From the NCBI RefSeq assembly GCF_050624435.1, contig NC_134546.1:75991700-76055699 (forward strand): a stretch of 64,000 nt of DNA, read 5' to 3'. The DNA is from Tenrec ecaudatus (Eukaryota > Chordata > Mammalia > Afrosoricida > Tenrecidae). The translations under genes were made by a program, and so were the position numbers. Shown here piece by piece: positions 55,932 through 64,000 of the stretch (positions are counted from its first letter, which is position 1; every line of letters starts with the position of its first letter). A model generated the notes under the pieces. The model worked only from the letters and a program-made list of their open reading frames with translations. It ran no database searches and was not told where the DNA came from.

Positions 55932-56867
55932 ATTTCTTTTCACTTTCTCCTTTTCACACTGACATAGGCGTCCTTGTAAAAGATCACACATATTCGTTAA
56001 TTCTTTAATTCTCTCCTCACGCTCCTGCCTTTTTTCCTTTTCATTGTGGTATATTTTGAACAGAAAATGAAATTGATCTTGGAGCTTCGTGACTTTCTTT
56101 TCTTCACTGTCTACTTTAATTTCAGCTTCATGCACTTTCTGTTGAAGTGAGTCATTTTCAGCCTGGACACGAGTGAGTCATTCATAGAGGAGCTTCTCTG
56201 CATTCTTGGATTCACACACTTTCTCGGGTGCATTTTGATGCCGGTGTTCCGTTTCCTTCAGTTGACTCTGTGATTGATTTAGGTCTCTTTGCAATTTACC
56301 TATCTCTTCTTGGAGAGCATCTTTTTTTTGAGTAAACTCGCTTCTAGGCTACTGAATTTCATTTCCATTTTAGAAAGCTTTTGGCAAAGAATATCATTTG
56401 TTTCTTTTAGCTTAGACAGGTCCGTTTTGAATTTCTTGTGTATATGAAGACACACATCTCGTACTGTCTGTAAAGACAGTTCTAATTCGCATTTTGATTT
56501 CTGACTTCGCTCATGATCCTGGCACAGCAGCCGCCAGTCTAGACTGTAAGGAATCAATGTCTGTTTCTAGTCTTTGTTTGTTTAACTTTTCGTCCTCCAA
56601 TTTGGAGCATAGCCTGGCTTTCTCAGCTGTGAGTTCATTAAGCTGTCCGCTGTATTGAAATGTTGTTCTTCTTAATGATTCTTCACTCCTATTTAGGTTC
56701 TGTTGAAGGTCATCATTTTTTGCTTTCATAAATTCCATGTCCTCAGCATATTTCTTTTCTTTTACTCGAATCTGATTTTTCAGTGCATCTATTTCCAGCT
56801 GTAGATTGTCAATTAGGACACGAAAGGGGCAGTTTTGGCGTGAATCCAGTTTTTCATTGCTAGGATT
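55932..56867 (-). pseudogene. ANKRD26/CCDC144-like exon B, ~936 nt, three disabling lesions
   Basis: Acceptor ttccttag lies above 56867 and the strong donor GTAAGT below 55932. The protein begins near NPSNEKLDSRQNCPF and includes LEIDALKNQIRVKEKKYAEDMEF, then ...SLQSRLAAAV. Lesion 1 is a 1-nt gain near 56517-56524. The frame resumes as DHERSQKSKCELELSL. Lesion 2 is at an 8-T run (56322-56329; A run in the sense strand), apparently one base short. Lesion 3 is TGA at 56178-56180, where the family has Arg, so a likely CGA to TGA change. The remainder (KVHEAEIKVDSEEKK...) is open to the donor. The whole exon is predicted coiled coil, the CCDC144C-type region. Confidence 0.85.
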
Positions 56868-56869
56868 CT

Positions 56870-57440
56870 AAGGAACACAAAGAAAAGTCAACACTCAATA
56901 AGATGCAGATCATTTTCTTTGAAAGTTACCATTAACCTGTATGTGCAACCAATAAAAATACCACAATAAGTAGATATGCAACTGCAAAAGTTGGACTCAA
57001 ACATCACATCTTTCATGAGCATGAATTCCAAAACTCAAAAATTTAATTAACAGAAAAAGGAATTCCTGAGATTAAAAGAAAGTATGAAATAATAATTCAA
57101 CAGAATTTCAAACTCAGAGCTTTCTTTGAATTATAAGCACCCAAAAGGTATAAACTAAAAGAACAATATACTGGACTACATTAAAAAATACATCTGACTA
57201 CATTAAAAACATCGACTCGAGAGCTATGTTATAAAGCTACACTTTGCTCTCCATGTATCTGGCGAGGTTAAAAATATTAAGTATATTCTCCTCTCAAACA
57301 CACATGCAATCACATTAGGATGTAATACATTTGAAAAATCTTATCATGTTAAACAATCTGCTTGATTTTTCCCAAATATTACTGCGACCTCCTCCACCTG
57401 AACTAACTGAAGTGGGTTTATAGTTTGACAGCTAATCTAC
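56870..57440. other. unidentified intronic stretch
   Basis: AT-rich, no exon or repeat recognised. Confidence 0.4.
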
Positions 57441-57444
57441 AGAA

Positions 57445-57645
57445 AAGGGAATGCAAGAAGGCATAGAGGTTATTAGCTTGGGTAAAGGGAAAGGCAATAT
57501 CAACAAGAAAGCGAAGAAGTGGCGCATATGGGAGAATGGAAACAGGACAAGTCATTTGGAGGTTTGGTTAGTTGTTGAACATAGAAATGATGATCTTATC
57601 TGTAAATTCTCACTTATAAAAAATTTAAAAAATTTTTAAAAAGTG
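57445..57645 (+). mobile_element. L1 3'UTR fragment
   Basis: Tail 'gttgttgaacatagaaatga', 'ctgtaaattctcacttat' and an A-rich end; related to 52880-52960 and 59780-59865. Confidence 0.5.
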
Positions 57646-57744
57646 CAATGGCCTCATGATCATCATGTGTCCTTAAAGAAAATAGAGTAAGAGGACCACC
57701 TTGGGAATCCCCAAAGCCAGTTAACTTTCTGAAATCATCTTTTA

Positions 57745-57800
57745 CCTTGCATTGTTTCTCCTCAGTAAGTCTTCGAAACCACCACTAAGGCAAGACCATG
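57745..57800 (-). pseudogene. possible degenerate ANKRD26-like exon
   Basis: The minus strand reads FRRLTEEKQCK before GTAAAAG, similar in spacing to a family exon end (KQLSEEQDAR in CCDC144-type proteins). The upstream part is not readable in frame. Weak. Confidence 0.25.
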
Positions 57801-58128
57801 TTTCAGAAGTCTCCCCCCGGTCAATAAGACAAGTGTATTTCTCAAAGATCTTGTCTGTAGCCGTATTCTTTCAACAGAGATGTGATTAAACAAGTTTCCT
57901 TGGAAATAAACTCTTTAAATCAACTGGAACCAGAGTAGCAATATTTTTTACTTATCTTCATATCTACACATACAAATGCATACAGACATTGAGTTGAAGA
58001 TAACTAAAGGAATAACTCAGAAGTCTTCTGTTCCTTGTAAGCCATTTAATGTTTTATTAACATTTGATACTGAGCTTAATTGTGATTATTTTAAATAATA
58101 AGATAATTTTTGTTTGCTTAATGCTATT
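57801..58128. other. unidentified intronic stretch
   Basis: Nothing recognised. Confidence 0.4.
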
Positions 58129-58141
58129 AAAAGTGAATGGC

Positions 58142-58254
58142 TGAAGAAAGTTGATGGTGCCCACAATTGATGTATGTATATGTATGGATTGTGATAAGAG
58201 TTGTATGAGCCCCTAATAAAATGTTTTAAAAAATAAAAAAAAATTTAATTAAAA
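58142..58254 (+). mobile_element. 113-bp internally deleted retroelement insertion
   Basis: A fragment 'tgaagaaagttgatggtgcc' of the family module is joined directly to the family's last ~95 bp ('acaattgatgtatgtatatg' to an A-rich tail). It is flanked by a perfect 13-bp duplication AAAAGTGAATGGC (58129-58141 and 58255-58267). Confidence 0.9.
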
Positions 58255-58267
58255 AAAAGTGAATGGC

Positions 58268-59075
58268 ATTTCTTAAGCTTTTCTGTTGGAATTTAAAAAG
58301 TAGAATTTCTGAAACCTTCACACAGATCTTCTTGAATTTTGTACTCTTAACTAACATTGCCAACCCATGTTTGACTGGCAGACACACAGATATTACAAAA
58401 AGAAGATGCTACAAAATGGTCCCCTGTGGCCTGGAACCCCTCCGTTTCACATTCAGACACTCAACTGAGGAGGAGCAGCTCTACAGTCTTCATCACGGAG
58501 ATGAAGCCTTTACTTTCTGCACTACACGACCCACTCCCACCCTCTACTGGGAAGGCCAATAACAATTATTCCTCTTTTTATTCCCTTTTGGATCCTGGGA
58601 ACAGCAAAAGAGTGGAGGTGCTCACCGAGTGATAGAAGGACCAAATTGGACCACAACACAAGCAGCAGGGTGAGCTGGCTGGCTGGTTAGATAAGGATTC
58701 TGGAAAATGAGGAATGCGTCCTCAGCTTCACATGCACAAACCATAAAACATTGCAGCTGGCGTGCATACAAGTAATTAGCTATTAGACTTTTACTATCTA
58801 CTGATATGGGGATATAACCCAGAAAGGGGAAATGATTCCCCCATAAGTGCCTAACATGGAAGTATCTAGCAGTTTATAGCATCAAACCAGATGGATCAAT
58901 TGTATATCTCTCAAGTCAATCAATGAATCAGATCAATTGCCAGAAAAAATTATCAAATTAATGACATCAGTGAATCAAATGTGTGACTGTGGCAGCATAA
59001 TTTAAGACCTTCTCAGGAACTTCATTTACCTTTTTTTGTTTTAATGGAGAATGGCTCTATTTGTGTGTGTTTGTT
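58268..59075. other. unidentified intronic stretch
   Basis: A 99-codon plus frame at 58263-58562 has no features. No exon of the minus-strand gene is recognised. Confidence 0.4.
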
Positions 59076-59079
59076 TTTT

Positions 59080-59868
59080 TCTCTATCTTTAAAAGTCAAT
59101 GGACCTTTCACAGTAAAGTGGAAAAGAACACAGAGTAGCAAATGTAGGAGCGAATGTAGAGAAATCAGAAACCTACACTGCTGGTGGGTCTCTAAAAACG
59201 TACAATCAGGGTAGAAAGGGACACGACACTACCTCAAACAGACACACACAAAAGAGAAATTCCATGCAAGTCAGCTGTCCCTCTGCTGAGTTTAAACCCT
59301 AAAGAAGTAAGAGCCATAGCAGAAAAAGACATATGCACCACCGTGTTCATCACAGCCTTGTGCACACAATAAGAAGTTGGAGACACACCAAATGCCCATC
59401 AGTGGAAGAATGCATAAATGAACTTTGCAACTTACACATAACACACTTCTGTGAACTGCTAGAGAACAATGGTAAAACTGGAAGCACCTCGTGGGATGGT
59501 TGGACCAAGAGAACATTATGCTGAGTGAAATTAGTCAACCGCTAAAAGACAAATAATGTATGTCACTACTGCTATAAAGGAAAAGTCAAGACAAAGGTTT
59601 CCATGACAAAAGAAGCAGATTTTGATAGCCAGAGAAGGAGTGGGGCAAAGGAGGCAAGGTAAAGCAAGAGGTCAGAGGGTGGACAGGTGTTAAGTTAGGT
59701 CAAGACAAAGACTGTATTCCAAGAGAAGGAGAAGAGAAATCAAAGGCGCAGGAGGGTCAGGCAAGGTACTGAGGGCTTGATAAATGGTTTCAGTTGTTGG
59801 ATACAGAATAGATGATCTAGGATGTAAATTTCCCACCTAAGTCACAATAAAACGTCTTTTAAAAAAAT
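59080..59868 (+). mobile_element. L1 ORF2 end plus 3'UTR
   Basis: 'acactgctggtgggtctcta', 'ccaaatgcccatcagtggaa' and 'cattatgctgagtgaaatta' are the ORF2 C-terminal region; the 3'UTR ends 'cacaataaaacgtctttta'. Broken frame. Confidence 0.85.
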
Positions 59869-59869
59869 A

Positions 59870-60635
59870 AAGGCACAACTTTTACTTTGGATTTGTTTTG
59901 AACTTTATACGGATGGTTGATGTTATGCACATGATAAAATAATACACTTGAACATTTTACCATAATTAACTTCACAAAGTCATGACTCAGAAAAAAGCAT
60001 TTGAGAATGGTGATTTTAAAAATACTGAAGAATATATATTCTTTAAAACACACCAAAGTGATAATTTTGGAATTATAGATCCCAAGGGTATGGGTAAAGC
60101 AGGTAAAATGGTACACACAGTAGGTAATAGATGAGTTTAGCTGGGAATCATTTTTATACCTCTCAAGATGAGGCAAACTTTTGTATATCCTTTCTTTCAT
60201 TTATTGCTCCATCTCATTTAATTGTCTAAAAAAGCAATTACCATTTAGACAAGAATGGGGATAAAATTTTCCTTTATTCAATCTAGATGCTGAGAAATTA
60301 ATTGGATCACCTGCATTATATGTAAAGAGACATGACTTCAGGATTGGAGGAAAGCTTATTAACAATCTGTGTATCCCTAAGACACAGTCTTGCTTGCTGA
60401 AAGTGAGGAAGACTTGAAGCACTTGCCAATGAAGAATAAAGATTGTAGCCTTCAATATGGATTAGAACTCAAAACCAAAATCCTCACAACCAGACGAATA
60501 GGTGACATCATGGTAAATAGAGAAAAGACTGACACTGTCAATGATTCATCAAGCTATAATCCACAATCAATACTCACGAGAGAAATAGTCAAGGGCTCAA
60601 AATAGCACATTGCATTGGGTAAACATGCTGCATAA
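59870..60635. other. unidentified intronic stretch
   Basis: A 113-codon minus frame (59859-60200) is AT-rich and featureless. Confidence 0.4.
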
Positions 60636-60639
60636 GACT

Positions 60640-61140
60640 TGGTTAAAGTATGCAAAGCAAGGATGCTATCTTGAGTACTAGGATATGACTGATTCGAGCC
60701 ATGCTATTTTCAGTGGACTCATATGCATGTGAGACAGATACTGAACAGGGAAAACCAACAAAGAACTGAAGCGTTGTAATGATGGCATCAGTGAAGAATA
60801 TTGAAAGTCCTGTGAACTGCCCAAAGAACCAACAATGGTGTCTTGGGTGGACAGCCAAAATGCTCTTTGGAAGCAATGACGGGAGGCTTTGTCTCATATA
60901 TTTTGCACAGGACATCAGGAGAGACCTGTCACTGGAATGATTCGGGCGTAATGCGTGTTCAAGTAGAGGGGAGCAAACAAGAGTATGTTCCCTGATAAGC
61001 TGGATTAGCATAGTGGCTGCAATGATGGGCTCAGACAGACGCACGATTATGAGGTTGTCACAAGAGTGTGCACTGTTTCCTAAGGTAGTACATAGGTTCG
61101 CTTTGGCTCCGAATTGACTCAACAGCACCCAAGAAAAACA
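60640..61140 (+). mobile_element. RTE LINE 3' part, sense
   Basis: Runs from 'catgctattttcagtggact' (reverse-transcriptase end) through 'tttgcacaggacatcaggag' to the tail 'gaattgactcaacagcaccc'. Faces the next copy tail to tail. Confidence 0.8.
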
Positions 61141-61149
61141 CACCTTTTT

Positions 61150-61890
61150 GCCATTTACTTAGTTTATCCTCCTTTAGAAGGTCATGTGTTCTTTTGGTCA
61201 AGTCCCACGGGGTCCATTGCAACCTATGTGCCCCTATGTACAACAGAACAAAACACTGTCCTGTCCTCCACCATCCTCACAATTGTCCCTATGCCCGAGC
61301 CCATTGTTTCTACCAGTGTCCATCCATTGCTCTGAAGACCGTCCTCCTTTTCACTGCCCCTCCACTTTGCCAAGCACGAGATCCTTCTCTAGGGACCAGT
61401 CTCTCCGGACACCATGTCCAAACCATGTCATACAAAACCTTGCCTTCCATGCCTCGAAGAATCCTGTGGCCTTACTTCTTCCAAAACAGGTTGCTTTTTC
61501 CTCTTAACGGTCCTTGGTGCTTTCGATCTTCTTTAGCAACACAGTTCAAAGGCTTCAATTCTCCTTTGGTTTTCCATACTCAATGGCCAACTTTCACATG
61601 CATAGGAGGCAATTGAAAATGCCATGGCTTGAGCCAGGTTCTCCTTAGTGCTCAAGGTAACATCCTTGCTTATCAACACTCTAGAGGGTTCTTGTGTACT
61701 CGGGTCACCTAATGCAACACGTCTTTTGGCATCTTTACTGCTGCTTCCATGAACATTGATTGTGGAATCGCGGAAGTCAAAAACCTTTGACATCTTCAAG
61801 ATTTTCTCCATGTACCATGATGTTTCCTTTAGGCCATGCTGTGAGGATTTTGGTCTTCCTCTCACTGAGTTGTAACCCATACTAAAGGCT
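61150..61890 (-). mobile_element. RTE LINE 3' part, antisense
   Basis: The minus-strand frame at 61533-61880 contains MAFSIASYACESWPLSMENQRRIEAFELCC, here cited only by its landmarks ASYACESW and RRIEAFE, the RTE reverse-transcriptase C terminus. About 115 codons remain open. Confidence 0.8.
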
Positions 61891-61894
61891 ATAA

Positions 61895-62245
61895 TCCTTG
61901 ATCTTCATCAGCAAGTGTTTCAAGTCCTTCTCACTTAGAGCAAGCAAGGTTATTTCATTTGTATGTCACATGTTGTTAATTAGCTTTCATCCGATCCAGA
62001 TGTCACATTCTTCCTCACAAAGCATATGACACAATTAGTCAGCCAGTTCACAGAAAACTTAGGCTACTTGATTGGCAGACTTTCGGTGATTAAGAAACAC
62101 AAATTATGAGAATGCTTTACTCTCATTTAGGTGGCAGAACTAATTTATCACAATTACATATTTAGACAATATCACATTTTACACAATTTTTTATAAGTGG
62201 AAAATCAGAATAGTTTAGATTATAGGTAAAAAAAAATTAAATTTC
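61895..62245. other. intronic stretch below exon A
   Basis: The first ~130 bp may continue the RTE copy; the rest is unidentified. Confidence 0.35.
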
Positions 62246-62248
62246 TAC

Positions 62249-63166
62249 CTCGTTTTGAAGTTGAACTTTCTCTTTTCCAGAGGCCGGGAGTACTTGTAAT
62301 GGGCTGACTTCATGAAGAAACTTCTGCATATGCTCCTGTACATTTTCATTTGGATTTATCTCTAATGTTTCACAGCTTTTTGGTATAGTAGCACTCACAT
62401 TTTCTAACTGAGGTCCTCCATGTTTATGCTTATTCTCACTGTGATGTCTACATAACTGGTTCTGGAATGAGTCCTGTGCTCGTACATGATTATAATTTGA
62501 GGCTGGAACCACAGGTTTCATGTCATTTGGGCAGAGATGATGTTCTGGATCACTGAGCTTATGCTCATGTTTGATGTCTGATTCTCTTTTGCTAGTATAT
62601 TTGCCCATATATTTCTCCCTTCCCATGTGAAACTCTTGTCCTCCTTTCATGTCAACGGAAATTTCGTCTGGGTTCCTTAGGTTTTCGTAAGTAAATAAAA
62701 GGCTTGCTTGGACTTTGTTACATGCTGTTTTGTGATCAGCTTCAAAACCAAACTCTTCATTGTCTAAAGAAAGCTTAGAACCCGATTGGGAAGTAGATTT
62801 GTCAGACCCAGAAGAGGAAGGGCCGGATAAGACATTTTTGAGGCTCGGTTCTTGTTGGAATATTACTGAGGTAGCCACTTCAAAGTCATCCCTTTCCTTC
62901 CTGCTAGATGTAGAACTTGTCTGATTTTCCTTTATGGTTGATCTTTCTTTCGAGTTGCCAGGTACTGGTTCTCCCTTGATGTGAGCCATACTTTTGTACT
63001 TTGAGTACATATCACTAAATGTCTGCTTGACCACATTTTTGATGGTTTTCATGCCATTTTTCAACTTTCCTTTGCCTTGGTGGGTCTGCAGAGAAGACCG
63101 TGGTTGCACATGAGGAATCACTTCTCTATCACCCCTCTTCTTTTCTGGCTCCAGAGGCACTTGTGT
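62249..63166 (-). pseudogene. ANKRD26/CCDC144-like exon A, 918 nt, fully open
   Basis: Acceptor 'actttttcatcag' precedes it (higher coordinates) and donor GTAGAA follows. It is exactly 306 codons, phase 0 on both sides. The sequence starts TQVPLEPEKKRGD; its first ATG-like position at 63160 is really an internal GTG codon. Family signatures are QEPSLKNVL, DMKGGQEFH and the end KEKVQLQNE, all resembling the polar region before the coiled coil in CCDC144 proteins. Remarkably no stop or frameshift is present. Confidence 0.75.
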
Positions 63167-63715
63167 CTGATGAAAAAGTGACAGAGGAAGGGTAAATTGA
63201 TTGGGTTTCTCTTCAGCTATATTTCCTGTTGGGTTGCATGTTTTTATAATAGCTCTATACTTCTATAGTCAAATATGGATAAGGGATCATTAGCAGCTGG
63301 AGAGTAGGTAAACTGAAAACTATTTAGGAGTCACAGTCAATACATGCAACTCAGAAAGGAAATGCTTAAATTTTGATTGAAATGATGCACAATGATTTTT
63401 TAGTAATCCTGCATAGACTACCTACAGGAATCCACTTGAAATGTATTTTAAAGTCCACCAGGAAGAGTGGAAATGACATTTGAAAATTGATATTTTCTGA
63501 TTAACTGTTCTAAAATGAACTATAAGGAAGGAAAGAATTGAGTTGAATAAGGTGGAAAACCATTGTTTGTACTCTTAACATGAAATAGCCCATTCTGGAA
63601 GATTTGATTCTCTAACTTGGCATTTGGGTTGATTTTATAGCCCATTGTCTTCCTGGATATAGAGTTTTAAGTGAATTACATGGTAACTACGGGCAGCTGA
63701 TGCCATCTTTAACCT
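63167..63715. other. intronic stretch above exon A
   Basis: A pyrimidine-rich acceptor tract adjoins exon A. Nothing else recognised; the preceding exon must lie beyond the window. Confidence 0.4.
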
Positions 63716-63717
63716 TG

Positions 63718-63912
63718 GCATCTTATTCAGTGCCATTGGGTTGATTCTAACAACTTAGAGTAGAACTGCTTCTGTGGCTTTCTGAGAACATAAATCTTTA
63801 TGGGAGCAGAAATTCTCATCTTTCTCCCATGGAACAGCTTGATGGTTTTGAACTGCTGACTTTGATGTTAGCAGTTGAACACCCAATGTCCCATGCCACT
63901 AGGGCTGCTAAC
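63718..63912 (+). repeat. AfroSINE-type SINE
   Basis: 'cagtgccattgggttgattc', 'atctttctcccatggaacag' and 'ccactagggctgct' mark a near-complete copy. Confidence 0.8.
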
Positions 63913-64000
63913 CGTGGATTAGTGGTAAGCAATAGGAAATGGTAAATTCTTAACCATTGAGAGTAATTAGGTATTCCTACACAAATTCAACTCAGTGTTT

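Larger units (their letters stand above)
43056..63166 (-). pseudogene. ANKRD26/CCDC144-family gene, unprocessed and decayed
   Basis: Five exons on the minus strand, each with AG/GT borders, encode successive parts of an ANKRD26/CCDC144-type coiled-coil protein. They are 62249-63166, 55932-56867, 45173-45460, 44402-44607 and 43056-43268. ANKRD26 is a ciliary-base/centriolar scaffold with N-terminal ankyrin repeats and a long coiled coil; the ankyrin part would lie beyond the right edge of the window. Introns are retained, so the copy arose by DNA duplication or is a decayed single locus, not by retroposition. Phases match between the last three exons. Against function: two frameshifts and a stop in the large exon, a frame break in the last one found, and several family exons missing between 45.5 and 62.2 kb. 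I cannot tell from this window whether an intact ANKRD26 exists elsewhere. Confidence 0.8.

Noticed and set aside
63158..63160. translation start at 63160
   Set aside because: The codon is GTG and the open frame continues upstream to the acceptor, so this is an internal valine.

Overview
The window looks like nuclear DNA of an afrotherian mammal, most probably a tenrec. The argument comes from repeats. AfroSINE-type tRNA-derived SINEs occur throughout, with a recurring body containing 'gagtcaattctgactcatag'. There are BovB/RTE-type LINE pieces, old L1 pieces and a coding-free poly(A) retroelement family. Two copies of the hAT transposon SPIN are present; SPIN entered only a few mammals, including tenrecs, by horizontal transfer. 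Everything in the window is low-density, repeat-rich and intron-rich.

Layout. 0-7 kb is gene-free, with a complete hAT MITE at 62-286, SINEs and L1/RTE pieces. At 7.3 kb lies an intronless, fully open copy of IER3IP1 (82 codons), followed by an antisense retroviral-type LTR. At 9.1-12.7 kb a small spliced gene can be assembled: a CpG-rich start with two ETS sites, a 5'UTR exon, four coding exons, a stop and a poly(A) signal. It encodes about 103 residues rich in helix-forming sequence and I do not recognise it. A ~0.85 kb segment of its third coding intron is repeated just downstream of it. 13.5-25 kb is almost entirely LINE, SINE and hAT debris.

25.6-29.0 kb carries three decayed immunoglobulin heavy-chain V segments in the same orientation. 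The middle one keeps a V-type recombination signal (heptamer, 23-bp spacer, nonamer) while its reading frame is dead. Between them a pogo-like DNA transposon sits inside a SPIN copy. 29-43 kb is AT-rich non-coding DNA with the complete SPIN at 35307-35530 and large copies of the poly(A) retroelement family.

43.0-63.2 kb holds, on the minus strand, pieces of an ANKRD26/CCDC144-family coiled-coil gene. Five exons with good splice sites can be read. Three are fully open, one has an internal frame break near the C terminus, and the largest has two frameshifts and a stop. Many family exons were not found, so I call it an unprocessed pseudogene. Its introns are filled with retroelements, including a 2.44-kb insertion with target-site duplications and a 113-bp internally deleted relative.

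The genes do not form a working unit together. The clearest story is a graveyard: a V-segment cluster and a duplicated ANKRD26-like gene in decay, next to one retrocopied and one unrecognised small gene that may still be alive. Splice sites and family assignments are read by eye; no alignment or search was run.
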